A stretch of DNA of 64,000 nt from WGAL01 sp964570865 (GCA_964570865.1 CAZMZM010000004.1:9392-73391), one strand, 5' to 3'; positions 1 to 8,204 are shown, counted from the first letter of the stretch. Numbers and translations are program-made. The notes: generated by a model not told the origin, from the sequence alone.

Positions 1-492
1 AAGTTTGTTTTTTATTGTTGGCGTCCAATATGTCGAGCCTGCAAGATAAACTCCTTTTGTAGAAATAATACCGGGCGATTGACTAAAACCTCTCTGATAA
101 TTTTCATCACTCTGTTCCAACTGAGAAACAATTTTGCCCGAGTAGTAAATAGTAACGGGCTGTAGCGGATCTGAAACCTCTAATAAATATTTGTTCAGTT
201 CCATGTTTTGTTCAACTCCGTTTTGATCGTGGTCCATACCGATTTCATTTTTTGCAGGTTCTTTTTTTATTAGGCTTGCCGAGCCGTTAATAACTTTTGA
301 AATTTTAAGTGCGGAATTAAGAGTAAAAACAATATCGTTTTTCGCCAAATTTTCGGGGAATGTAATTTTATCAATAACCGAAAGATTTGATTCTGCCGGA
401 GTTACCGTCGCAATAATGTTATGATTGACCGGTTTGGTTTGAGCAAACAATGCCGAAGTTAATACGACTAATGAAATCAATAGTTTTTTCAT
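1..492 (-). CDS. Secreted M1-aminopeptidase-like protein, N-terminal part (cut by window edge)
   Basis: The frame read leftward from an ATG at 492 stays open to base 1, giving 164 residues with the C-terminus outside the window. It begins with a typical signal peptide (MKKLLISLVVLTSALFAQ), so the product should leave the cytoplasm. The remaining part is beta-rich and includes a GIISTKGVYLAGSTYWTP stretch that resembles the N-terminal domain of M1-family metallopeptidases. The zinc motif HExxH would lie outside the window, so catalytic function is inference. It starts only 8 bases after the stop of the M16 protease gene and is probably co-transcribed with it. Confidence 0.7.
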   Translation of the reverse strand, partial: MKKLLISLVVLTSALFAQTKPVNHNIIATVTPAESNLSVIDKITFPENLAKNDIVFTLNSALKISKVINGSASLIKKEPAKNEIGMDHDQNGVEQNMELNKYLLEVSDPLQPVTIYYSGKIVSQLEQSDENYQRGFSQSPGIISTKGVYLAGSTYWTPTIKNKL

Positions 493-500
493 TTTATCCT

Positions 501-3077
501 CTACTTAACAATTATATTTATGGGGTTGGAAACTTCAAGATATTTTTCCGCGACTTTTTTAACTTCTTCGAGAGAGACATTTCGTAAATCCCTTAAAAAG
601 TTCTCATCGATTGTGTAATCGTGATAGTAGTAATATGATTTACACAAATAGAAGCCTTGATTAATGCTTGAAAGTCTTCTGAAAAGCATACGTCCGAGAT
701 AAAGATTCAGCCGTTTTTCCAAATCTTCTTTTGTGATTTTGCCAAGATAATCTAAGCTGAATTTGGAACCGAATTGCTTTTCCAATTTATTCACATTTTC
801 AGAACGCGAACCCATGTTGATATAAAACATTGCTTTGTCTCCGCGTGTTTCAATACCGGCTCCCATGTTGTAGGCGAGTCCTTGGGTTTCACGAATATCA
901 AAAGAAATCTTGTCGCTCAATATTAATGAAAGTGCTTTTAATGCTGCTTTTTCGGAAGGTAGAATGGTTTTCATAAATCCGAAAAAGAGATAAGCTCTTT
1001 TCGAATTAATATTTTTTGTTATGGTAACCGCTTTGTTTATTACTCTGAATGATTTTTGAGCAGGGGGAGAAGTGATTAAATCTTTCGGAGCGCTTTTTCC
1101 GAATCCGTTGAAATAATTGTTAACATCATCTCCTGAAGCTTTTGAAACAACTGAGACGACCATATTTTCGGGGTTAAAATATCTTTCTCCGAATTTAAGC
1201 AGTGAACTGTAACTTAATTTTTCTTTGGAAGAAGTTGATGAATTTTCATTGTAGATCAGACTATCCAAAAGAGAATTAAAAAGAGATTTTGCGCGGTTGG
1301 AATGTTTCATCATCTGCGAACGGCGGTATTTAACTTCCGCAGCTTTGAATTCTTTTTCTGTAGGTGTAAACTTTAACATTTCATTTTTTAAGAAGTTAAT
1401 AGCGCCCTCTATATCGTCGCCCAAACCTTCGGCACGAATATAACCGAAATCGGGACTTAAGTAAATATCGTCCATGGGGATAAACGGATTGTCATTTACC
1501 GTAAATACGAATCCGAATTTTGCCGCCTCCGGTTTTGCAGCATCTTTTCTTACTCTTGCGCCAAAAGCTTCATGCCAAATGTATGCGGCGTTAGCTCCGA
1601 ATTTATTTTCATATTCGGCTTTGTGTCCGAGTAGAAAATGAACTGCAAGTAGATTGCTTTGCTTATTGGTTCGAACAATAATGTCCGGTTTCCCGAGTTT
1701 AGACGAATAATCTTTTGTAGTTATCTCTTCTCCTTTGTTGCCGCTTAAAACCGAGTTAAAAGGAATTTGTAAAATAATTATCGGATCTCCTGTTAATGAA
1801 AAATCGTTAACTTCTTTGGCTGCGGTATAATAATTTTCACCGGAAAACTTTTCTAATATCGGCTTAAAACCATGAACGGCAATTAAATCGGCGTTGTAAA
1901 TTCCAAACATATGAGGCTTTTCGATATTGCGCAGAAACGATGTTTTTTCTTCGGCTACTTTGGCTGCAATTTCGTTCTCATTCACTTTTATTTTTATTTT
2001 GCTTATTTCACTTTTCATAAAATCAATTATTGCATTTGACGATTTTTCGGAAGTTGTGAAATCAAACATTAAATGATTTGCAATTGGTGTTTGGTTGACG
2101 CCAATATTCAGATTTGAAACAATATTATTATTCGTAGCGTTAATTTTGTCGGTTAACTCAGTTGCCAGTTCGTTATATTTTTCATCCAAAAGAGAATAGA
2201 ACTCGTCATCCGAACCGTTAGGAAGTGTGTAAAATAATTGAAGATGAAAATCTTTTCCGTTATGGAATTTATAATAAACACCCGGATTAACTTTGTATTC
2301 GGGTATCTCCGAACCTGTTGTCCAACCTTTTATATTCGGTCGTGAAACTGTTGAGGGAGAGTATTTCCCGTAAATATCATTTAATTTTTTCAGCATATCA
2401 ACGGAATTAAAATTGCCGATAACGCTAACCATCATATTGTTCGGGACGTAATTATTTTTATAAAATTTGTAAACATCGTCCCGCTGCATATGAACAATTG
2501 TTTCGTACGTTCCTAAAGTGGGGAGTGAAAGAGCATCATTTTTGTAAAGGACCGAACGTTTATTTCGCTCAAGTTGTTCGCTGGGATTAGCAAGCGTTTT
2601 ACTTATTTCTTCGAGAACAATTCCTTTTTCTTTCTCATATTTATTGATTGGTAAAGTGGAGTTAAAAAGCATGTCCGCTTGAATTTTCATCCCTTTCTCA
2701 ATATTTTCCGCAGGCGTTACCATCATAAAATTTGTGTAAAACTCTGATGTGTTGGCGTTGTTGTATCCGCCTATCATATCTACGGCATTGTAAAGTTGGC
2801 GTTGATTCATTGTAGTTGTGCCGTTAAAGAGAAGGTGCTCCAACATGTGGCTCATTCCGCTTGTGGCAAACGTTTCGTAAGCCGAACCGACCTTGACAAC
2901 CGTGTTAATTCCAACCATGGGAAGTGCGTGGTTTTCAATCAACAGTACCTGCAGACCGTTATCCAAAGTATGAACAGAAACTCCTTTAGGGAAATTTGAA
3001 ATTTTGTTTTGCGGATAAACCGTAAACGTAAAAAATAGAACTGCAATAATAAGTGTTATTCTTTTAAGAGACTTCAT
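501..3077 (-). CDS. M16-family zinc metalloprotease (insulinase/pitrilysin type), secreted
   Basis: This 858-residue protein starts with a signal peptide (about residues 1-22, ending VYPQ), so it acts in the periplasm or outside the cell. The inverted zinc motif of family M16, HMLEH, is at residues 77-81, and the conserved downstream glutamate lies in VLEEI near residue 156. The length fits two tandem M16 halves (active N-terminal half, inactive C-terminal half), each roughly 400 residues. A GGAAAA ribosome site precedes the ATG. It is followed at 8 bases by the M1-like gene, suggesting a two-gene peptidase operon for extracytoplasmic peptide degradation. The substrate cannot be read from sequence. 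Confidence 0.92.
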   Translation of the reverse strand: MKSLKRITLIIAVLFFTFTVYPQNKISNFPKGVSVHTLDNGLQVLLIENHALPMVGINTVVKVGSAYETFATSGMSHMLEHLLFNGTTTMNQRQLYNAVDMIGGYNNANTSEFYTNFMMVTPAENIEKGMKIQADMLFNSTLPINKYEKEKGIVLEEISKTLANPSEQLERNKRSVLYKNDALSLPTLGTYETIVHMQRDDVYKFYKNNYVPNNMMVSVIGNFNSVDMLKKLNDIYGKYSPSTVSRPNIKGWTTGSEIPEYKVNPGVYYKFHNGKDFHLQLFYTLPNGSDDEFYSLLDEKYNELATELTDKINATNNNIVSNLNIGVNQTPIANHLMFDFTTSEKSSNAIIDFMKSEISKIKIKVNENEIAAKVAEEKTSFLRNIEKPHMFGIYNADLIAVHGFKPILEKFSGENYYTAAKEVNDFSLTGDPIIILQIPFNSVLSGNKGEEITTKDYSSKLGKPDIIVRTNKQSNLLAVHFLLGHKAEYENKFGANAAYIWHEAFGARVRKDAAKPEAAKFGFVFTVNDNPFIPMDDIYLSPDFGYIRAEGLGDDIEGAINFLKNEMLKFTPTEKEFKAAEVKYRRSQMMKHSNRAKSLFNSLLDSLIYNENSSTSSKEKLSYSSLLKFGERYFNPENMVVSVVSKASGDDVNNYFNGFGKSAPKDLITSPPAQKSFRVINKAVTITKNINSKRAYLFFGFMKTILPSEKAALKALSLILSDKISFDIRETQGLAYNMGAGIETRGDKAMFYINMGSRSENVNKLEKQFGSKFSLDYLGKITKEDLEKRLNLYLGRMLFRRLSSINQGFYLCKSYYYYHDYTIDENFLRDLRNVSLEEVKKVAEKYLEVSNPINIIVK

Positions 3078-3164
3078 TTTTTCCTCAAACTAAATATTTA
3101 ATAAGTTTTTAAAATTTAAATTTAGGATTTCTTCTGTTAGAAATCTAATAATATTGACGTATGT

Positions 3165-3197
3165 TTTGTGATTTAGTTCTGATAAAAAATAGATTTT
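3165..3197 (+). promoter_or_regulatory. Possible Bacteroidota-type promoter upstream of glmS
   Basis: TTTG at 3165-3168 and TAGATTTT at 3190-3197 are separated by 21 bases, close to the TTTG-N17-23-TAnnTTTG pattern of the primary sigma factor of Bacteroidota (last base differs). It lies about 80 bases before the glmS start. In AT-rich DNA such a match is weak evidence. Confidence 0.25.
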
Positions 3198-3276
3198 ACT
3201 GAAATTATACCGTTTCATAATCAGCAAAATTTTCATACATTTCAACTTAATTTATAAAAATAAAGGGTAATCATTT

Positions 3277-5109
3277 ATGTGTGGAATAGTCGGATATATT
3301 GGCGAAAAAAACAGCGCTCCTATTTTAATTAACGGACTAAAAAGATTAGAGTATCGCGGTTATGATTCCGCCGGTTTGGGTATAGTAGAAGACGGAACTC
3401 CGCGAATCGTAAAAGCAAAGGGAAAAGTATCTGTCCTGGAAAACAAAGTAGATGCCGACGGGTTAAACGGAAATGTCGGTATTGGCCATACGCGTTGGGC
3501 AACTCACGGCATCCCGAATGAAACCAATGCGCACCCGCATTTCAGTATGAACAAATCTGTATTGTTGGTACATAATGGAATTATTGAAAATTATTCTACA
3601 TTAAAAGAATACCTTGTTAAAAAAGGTTATTCATTCGTTAGTGAAACCGATACGGAAGTACTTGTAAATTTAATTGATTACTATTATGAAGAAAAATGCG
3701 AACTATATGAAGCGGTCAGGAAAGCTTTGAGTATGGTTGAAGGTACTTATGGAATTGCCGTGATTTCTAAAAACGAACCTGATAAAATTGTAATAGCAAA
3801 GAACGGTTCCCCTTTGGTTATCGGATTAGGGGAAGGTGAAAACTTTATTGCATCGGATGTTAATGCGTTAATTGATCATACAAAAAAAGTAATCTACTTG
3901 GAAGATAAAGAGATTGGCTATGTTACCCGAGATAGTTACGTTATAAAAACTCTGGATAACCATGAACTTCAAAAGGAAGTGAGCGAAGTTGAAATGGATA
4001 TTGACGAGATTACCAAAAGCGGTTACCCGCACTATATGCTTAAAGAAATTATGGAACAGCCCGATTCGCTTAGTAATACCATGAGAGGTAGGATGGTATT
4101 CTCTGAAGGAATTGTGAAACTCGGCGGATTAATCGGATTTGAAGAAAGACTGTTAAATTCAAAAAGAATAATTATTTCGGCGTGCGGTACTTCGTGGCAT
4201 GCGGCTTTGGTTGGAGAATACTTGTTTGAAAACTATGCGGGTATTCCGGTTGAAGTTGAGTACGCTTCGGAATTCCGTTACCGAAATCCGATAATTGGTA
4301 AAAACGATACCGTGATTTTTATTTCACAAAGCGGTGAAACTGCAGATACGCTTGCGGCACTAAAAGAAGCTAAACGGAAAGGTGCATTGGTACTTGGAAT
4401 CGTTAACGTTGTCGGAAGTTCAATTGCAAGAGCAAGCGATACGGGAGTTTACATTCACGCCGGTCCGGAAATAGGGGTTGCTTCCACAAAGGCATTTACC
4501 TCTCAAATAATGGTGCTTAGCTTAATTACGATGTTGCTGGCGCGCAGAAAACATATGTCTGTTGCCCAAGGTAGGGAAGTTATTAAGGCAATGGAAGAAC
4601 TACCCGGGAAAGTAAATGAAATATTGAAGCATAATGACTTAATCGAAAAAGTTTCGGAACAATTTGTCGATTCTAAAAACTTTTTATACTTGGGACGAGG
4701 AATACATTTTCCGGTAGCTTTGGAAGGAGCGTTAAAGTTAAAAGAAATTTCATACATACATGCAGAAGGGTATCCGGCAGCGGAGATGAAACATGGACCG
4801 ATTGCTTTGATTGACGAAAATATGCCTACTGTTTTTATTGCACCTAAAGATGCAGTGTATGAGAAAGTGCTTGGCAATATTGAAGAAGTTAAAGCAAGAA
4901 ACGGAAAAGTTTTGGCAATAGCAGACGAAAACGATGACAAGATAGAACATTTAGCTGATTACGTTTTGAAAATTCCTAAAACTCATGATATGTTGATGCC
5001 GATTTTAGCTGTAATTCCTTTGCAGCTTCTGGCTTATCATATCGCAGTAAAGAAAGGTTTGAATGTTGATCAGCCGAGAAATTTAGCTAAAAGTGTAACT
5101 GTTGAATAA
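3277..5109 (+). CDS. glmS: Glutamine--fructose-6-phosphate aminotransferase (isomerizing)
   Basis: GlmS makes glucosamine-6-phosphate from fructose-6-phosphate and glutamine, the first step towards UDP-GlcNAc for peptidoglycan and lipopolysaccharide. The 610-residue length is the family norm. The N-terminal glutaminase nucleophile is Cys2 (MCGIVGYIG), followed by the class II amidotransferase motifs EYRGYDSAG and GHTRWATHG. Two SIS sugar-binding domains occupy about residues 285-600, and the conserved C-terminus ends KSVTVE. An AAGGG site precedes the ATG. I saw no glmS ribozyme core in the 199 bases upstream. The carbamate kinase gene follows 18 bases later. Confidence 0.98.
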   Translation: MCGIVGYIGEKNSAPILINGLKRLEYRGYDSAGLGIVEDGTPRIVKAKGKVSVLENKVDADGLNGNVGIGHTRWATHGIPNETNAHPHFSMNKSVLLVHNGIIENYSTLKEYLVKKGYSFVSETDTEVLVNLIDYYYEEKCELYEAVRKALSMVEGTYGIAVISKNEPDKIVIAKNGSPLVIGLGEGENFIASDVNALIDHTKKVIYLEDKEIGYVTRDSYVIKTLDNHELQKEVSEVEMDIDEITKSGYPHYMLKEIMEQPDSLSNTMRGRMVFSEGIVKLGGLIGFEERLLNSKRIIISACGTSWHAALVGEYLFENYAGIPVEVEYASEFRYRNPIIGKNDTVIFISQSGETADTLAALKEAKRKGALVLGIVNVVGSSIARASDTGVYIHAGPEIGVASTKAFTSQIMVLSLITMLLARRKHMSVAQGREVIKAMEELPGKVNEILKHNDLIEKVSEQFVDSKNFLYLGRGIHFPVALEGALKLKEISYIHAEGYPAAEMKHGPIALIDENMPTVFIAPKDAVYEKVLGNIEEVKARNGKVLAIADENDDKIEHLADYVLKIPKTHDMLMPILAVIPLQLLAYHIAVKKGLNVDQPRNLAKSVTVE

Positions 5110-5127
5110 ATATGGAGATATGATTTA

Positions 5128-6072
5128 ATGAGCAAACTTGCAGTTGTAGCATTCGGAGGCAATGCTCTGTTAAGAGGAGATGAAGTAGGTACAATTAAGC
5201 AGCAAGAAGAAAACACATTTAATACTTGTATGAATTTAATTCCTTTGTTAAAAGATTCATATAATCTAATAATTACCCACGGTAACGGTCCGCAAGTAGG
5301 GAATATCCTTTTACGCAACGAGGCAGGTTACAAGGAATATAAGATCCCGAGAATGCCTTTGGATATTTGCGTAGCTGATTCACAAGGCGGAATCGGTTAT
5401 ATGATTGAGCGCCAAATGCTTAATGTGCTCAGAAAAAGCGGACTCAAAAAAAACGTAGTTACTTTTGTTACTGAAGTTCTGGTAGATAAGAATGATTCCG
5501 CATTTCAAAATCCGACAAAACCGGTGGGAGCTTTTTATTTGAAAGAGGAAGCCGAGCTTCTTGCAAAATCGAACGATTGGCTTTTTAAAGAGGACCCGAG
5601 AAAACGAGGGTGGAGAAGAGTAGTTCCGTCTCCCAAACCTTTGGATATTTTTAACAAAGAACTCGTTGATACTTTAAGCCGCAGCGGAAATATTGTCATT
5701 GCTTCCGGCGGAGGCGGAGTCCCTGTATTTATTGATGAAAACGGAGATGTTCAAGGTGTGGAAGCTGTAATCGATAAAGATTTAGCTTCATCATTACTTG
5801 CATCGAAAATTAATGCCGATACGTTTATTATACTAACTGATGTCCCTAAAGTTTACATCAACTTTAACAAACCGAATCAGAAATCCCTTGATGTAGTTAC
5901 CGTTTCAGAGGCAAAAAAATATCTTGAAGAAGGTCATTTTGCCGCGGGAAGTATGGCTCCGAAAATTGAAGCGGCAATCCGCTTTGTTGAGAACGGCGGT
6001 ACGGAAGCATTAATTACGGAAGCTGTATCTCTCGGAAAGGGGGAATCGGGAACCAGAATAGTAAAAAATTAA
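5128..6072 (+). CDS. arcC: Carbamate kinase
   Basis: This enzyme interconverts carbamoyl phosphate plus ADP with ATP, CO2 and ammonia; in fermenters it makes ATP from arginine or purine breakdown. The 314-residue protein has the amino-acid-kinase fold motifs near the start (VVAFGGNALLRG and ITHGNGPQVGN), the family's SGGGGVPV segment and the FAAGSMAPKIEAA helix near the C-terminus. A GGAG site precedes the ATG. No arginine deiminase or ornithine carbamoyltransferase gene is nearby, so the carbamoyl-phosphate source is unknown. It follows glmS closely and may share its transcript. Confidence 0.95.
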   Translation: MSKLAVVAFGGNALLRGDEVGTIKQQEENTFNTCMNLIPLLKDSYNLIITHGNGPQVGNILLRNEAGYKEYKIPRMPLDICVADSQGGIGYMIERQMLNVLRKSGLKKNVVTFVTEVLVDKNDSAFQNPTKPVGAFYLKEEAELLAKSNDWLFKEDPRKRGWRRVVPSPKPLDIFNKELVDTLSRSGNIVIASGGGGVPVFIDENGDVQGVEAVIDKDLASSLLASKINADTFIILTDVPKVYINFNKPNQKSLDVVTVSEAKKYLEEGHFAAGSMAPKIEAAIRFVENGGTEALITEAVSLGKGESGTRIVKN

Positions 6073-6090
6073 GGAAAAATTATTTTTAGG

Positions 6091-6121
6091 TTTGGATATT
6101 TCTAAAAAATATATAAATTTG
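6091..6121 (+). promoter_or_regulatory. Bacteroidota-type promoter of tRNA-Phe
   Basis: TTTG at 6091-6094 and a perfect TAnnTTTG (TAAATTTG) at 6114-6121 are spaced by 19 bases, matching the consensus for the Bacteroidota primary sigma factor. The tRNA begins 20 bases downstream, a normal leader length. Confidence 0.55.
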
Positions 6122-6141
6122 AACTTCTAAATTTTTTGAAT

Positions 6142-6214
6142 GGGCAGATAGCTCAGTCGGTAGAGCAAAGGACTGAAAATCCTTGTGTCGGCGGTTCGAT
6201 TCCGTCTCTGCCCA
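6142..6214 (+). tRNA. tRNA-Phe (anticodon GAA)
   Basis: A full cloverleaf can be drawn. The acceptor stem GGGCAGA pairs with TCTGCCC. The D-arm contains GCTCAGTCGGTAGAGC. The anticodon stem AAGGA/TCCTT carries the loop CTGAAAA, giving anticodon GAA. The T-arm has TTCGATT. The discriminator base is A and the CCA end is not encoded. Confidence 0.97.
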
Positions 6215-6218
6215 CCTC

Positions 6219-6248
6219 AGCCAGGTTAACCGAGCCTGGCTTTTTTTT
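6219..6248 (+). terminator. Rho-independent terminator after tRNA-Phe
   Basis: AGCCAGG (6219-6225) pairs with CCTGGCT (6235-6241) across a 9-base loop and is followed by an eight-T run. Confidence 0.9.
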
Positions 6249-6290
6249 ATTACGTTGTTACTAATTTTTTTATTCGAATAAAACAATACT

Positions 6291-6320
6291 TTTGACAATC
6301 GGAAAAAATTAGTATATTCA
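6291..6320 (+). promoter_or_regulatory. Probable promoter of tRNA-Ser
   Basis: TTTG (6291-6294, inside TTTGACA) and TATATTCA (6313-6320) are spaced by 18 bases. This fits the TTTG / TAnnTTTG layout with two mismatches at the 3' end; read as sigma-70 it is TTGACA-N15-TATATT. It lies about 65 bases before the tRNA. Confidence 0.4.
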
Positions 6321-6383
6321 AAACTTAAAATTTGTTCATTATGTAAGAATAAATCGTCAGATTTAATTATAAATTTTCAGCTT

Positions 6384-6473
<90 letters not shown>

Positions 6474-6480
6474 AACATCA

Positions 6481-6507
6481 AAGCCGCACTTTTCAGTGCG
6501 GCTTTTT
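6481..6507 (+). terminator. Rho-independent terminator after tRNA-Ser
   Basis: AAGCCGCAC (6481-6489) pairs with GTGCGGCTT (6496-6504) over a 6-base loop and runs into five Ts. Confidence 0.9.
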
Positions 6508-6729
6508 CGTTATTTTAGTGTTTTACGCTGTTTGCGTTAAATTGTGATTGAACAATCAACTGTTACGTAAATATTAAATATTATTATGCAGTAGTTTCGG
6601 TGTTGTTAGTGTTAGAGGGATTATTGCTAATCCGTTAATAAACCTTTTGAATTAAAGGTGTTCGGCTTAGGTTACAAAATATTCTATTCTCATGTTGAAA
6701 TCTGAAATGAATTTATGATATATATTTAA

Positions 6730-7054
6730 GTTGGAAATCGATTGGTTAATAAAGTTAACCATGAGTTATTAGAGAAATGTTTAATACTTCAAGTGTTTCC
6801 GAAAAGTGGATTAACATTTAATGAATTATCTTTATTCGGAAGTAATGATTTTTAAAAATTTATTACAGTTCAAATAGAATCATATATCAATAATAATAGA
6901 TGAAGAAATATTTATTGATTGTGTACCTGATAAAAGAAGAAATTTACAAAACTATTATTTCCCGGCTTACTCGATAGTTAATAATCGTTTTATTTTCGCC
7001 GTTATTTCGAGGTGTTTTCGTTTTGAAATGTGGGTGAAATATTGTAACTTTTAA
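6730..7054 (+). pseudogene. Possible decayed gene of unknown function
   Basis: One frame reads a protein-like stretch (NHELLEKCLILQVFPK, then SGLTFNELSLFGSNDF), hits a stop at 6853-6855, and continues in the same frame with KFITVQIESYI. Near 6885 the coding-like reading moves by one frame to DEEIFIDCVPDKRRNLQN and runs open to a stop at 7052-7054. No start codon with a ribosome site is apparent. The pattern fits one gene broken by a stop and a frameshift. The family is not recognised, and chance open frames in AT-rich DNA remain possible. Confidence 0.3.
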
Positions 7055-7116
7055 ATGAGGTTAAAGTTTGTATAACAATTCTTAATAATAATTGGTTAAG
7101 GTCGCACAACTCAAAT

Positions 7117-7157
7117 CTCTAAAACGGCGGCAGGTATGCATCCGAACCGTTATACGC
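7117..7157 (-). repeat. GC-rich ~42-bp element, copy A (inverted relative to copy B)
   Basis: The plus strand reads CTC, then TAAAACGGCGGC, a variable middle, and CCGTTATACGC. AACGG (7123-7127) can pair with CCGTT (7147-7151). The same order of blocks (CTC, TAAA, CGGCG, GGTxTG-like, CCG, TTATACrC) is found on the opposite strand at 7860-7901. The two copies sit just outside the PAS gene. This could be a terminal inverted repeat or an attC-like recombination site. Confidence 0.45.
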
Positions 7158-7199
7158 TTAGTTGATTATAAATTAAATTCTAAATAAAATTAGTTTATT

Positions 7200-7847
7200 A
7201 TGAAAAACTTATCAAAATCTCAATTAGATAATATTTTTTTAAATATGATTAATCAACTCAATGAAGGAGTTTTGATTGTAGATGCTACACAAAAAGGTTT
7301 ACCTATAATCTCAGCGAATAGGGGCTTTTATAAAATTACCGGTTATAAACCTGATGAAGTTATTGGAAAAAATCCCAAATTTTTATCAGGTAAAGATACG
7401 GATACCGTAACTCAAGGGCTTATTCGTGATTGTATAAATAAGAAACAAAATGGGTCATTTACAATTTGTAATTATAAGAAAGACGGCACTAAATTTTGGA
7501 ATCATTTTACAATTACTCCAATCTTTGACAATCAACATAATTTAACACATTGGGTTGGTATCGAAAGGGATATATCTTTAATTTTGGAGATTGCAAACAA
7601 CAAATCGAAAAGCCAATCAATGGTTACAACGATTAATACTCTCAGTGATGTTATTAATAATTTTTTAAACTATTTTTCCTATTTCAAACAAGAATGTGAG
7701 AGCAACCCTAACGTTGATAAAGAATTACTTACAGAGCTTGATGATGTTTATGAAAAATTTATAAATGATATTCGACTTTTGTATATGGCGGTAAAATACA
7801 AAGATAAAAATTTAGGCGGAGATTTTTCAGTCTTAGATATTGAATAG
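7200..7847 (+). CDS. PAS (LOV-like) domain protein with short helical C-terminus
   Basis: This 215-residue protein has one PAS domain (about residues 10-130) that follows the LOV photosensor pattern closely: RGFYKITGYKPDEVIGKNP, then FLSGKDTDTV, CNYKKDGTKFWN and VGIERDI. In LOV domains the NCRFLQ cysteine forms the light-induced flavin adduct; here that position is Pro59. The two flavin-contact asparagines are kept (N91, N101), while the usual glutamines are Ser63 and Glu122. Residues 135-200 form a helical segment resembling a dimerisation or phosphoacceptor helix pair, with no kinase ATPase domain. No ribosome site is evident before the ATG. The protein probably senses a ligand or redox state; partner unknown. 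Confidence 0.8.
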   Translation: MKNLSKSQLDNIFLNMINQLNEGVLIVDATQKGLPIISANRGFYKITGYKPDEVIGKNPKFLSGKDTDTVTQGLIRDCINKKQNGSFTICNYKKDGTKFWNHFTITPIFDNQHNLTHWVGIERDISLILEIANNKSKSQSMVTTINTLSDVINNFLNYFSYFKQECESNPNVDKELLTELDDVYEKFINDIRLLYMAVKYKDKNLGGDFSVLDIE

Positions 7848-7859
7848 ATTTAATTTATT

Positions 7860-7901
7860 GTGTATAACCGGCTTTTACACCCGAGCGCCGATTTACTTGA
7901 G
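7860..7901 (+). repeat. GC-rich ~42-bp element, copy B
   Basis: It reads GTGTATAACCGGC, a variable middle, GCGCCG and ATTTACTTGAG. Its reverse complement aligns with copy A at CTC, TAAA, CGGCG, GGT and TTATAC. CGGC (7869-7872) pairs with GCCG (7887-7890). It begins 13 bases after the stop of the PAS gene. Confidence 0.45.
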
Positions 7902-8152
7902 AAATTTCTTTTTTTTATCCGGATTAAAAATTATGATAATTAAAGGTTGTTACAATTAATGAAATTTATTATTAATAGAAGTTTTTTGCGCATAAACTAA
8001 AATAAGATTCCAACTGTGGGAGTATTACCAAGAACACCGTTTACCGCAATGGTGTAAAAATTTTGTATCTCTGCTAAATAAAATTCAGAAAAAGATTTAT
8101 TAATTTGAAATAAAAAATCATTATATTGTAAGATTAAAATTATTTAATTAAT
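7902..8152. other. Non-coding interval before rpsO
   Basis: AT-rich sequence with no gene I can support. A short minus-strand open frame (about 7997-8148) has no start codon and was not called. Confidence 0.5.
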
Positions 8153-8176
8153 TAACGTCGGTTAATTCTGACGTTA
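8153..8176 (+). promoter_or_regulatory. Leader hairpin upstream of rpsO
   Basis: TAACGTC (8153-8159) pairs with GACGTTA (8170-8176) around a 10-base AT-rich loop, 28 bases before the rpsO start. S15 represses its own translation through structured mRNA leaders in several bacteria, so this hairpin may take part in such control. That role is inference. Confidence 0.4.
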
Positions 8177-8204
8177 CATCGTACAAATAAACTATGGAGT
8201 TAAA

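Larger units (their letters stand above)
6508..7199. other. Gene-poor AT-rich interval downstream of tRNA-Ser
   Basis: Almost 700 bases hold no intact gene. I see a possibly decayed coding stretch (6730-7054) and one GC-rich element (7117-7157) that recurs inverted after the next gene. No integrase, transposase or repeat of the tRNA 3' end was found. Confidence 0.6.

Noticed and set aside
3078..3276. glmS ribozyme upstream of glmS
   Set aside because: The 199-base leader is very AT-rich and I could not find the ribozyme core or its cleavage-site pairing.
4503..4940. 145-codon minus-strand open frame within glmS
   Set aside because: It is antisense to the conserved SIS domains of glmS; no independent support.
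7997..8148. Minus-strand open frame of about 50 codons before rpsO
   Set aside because: It reads a plausible tail (IAVNGVLGNTPTVGILF) but has no start codon and no ribosome site, and it overlaps the rpsO leader; chance in AT-rich DNA is the simpler view.
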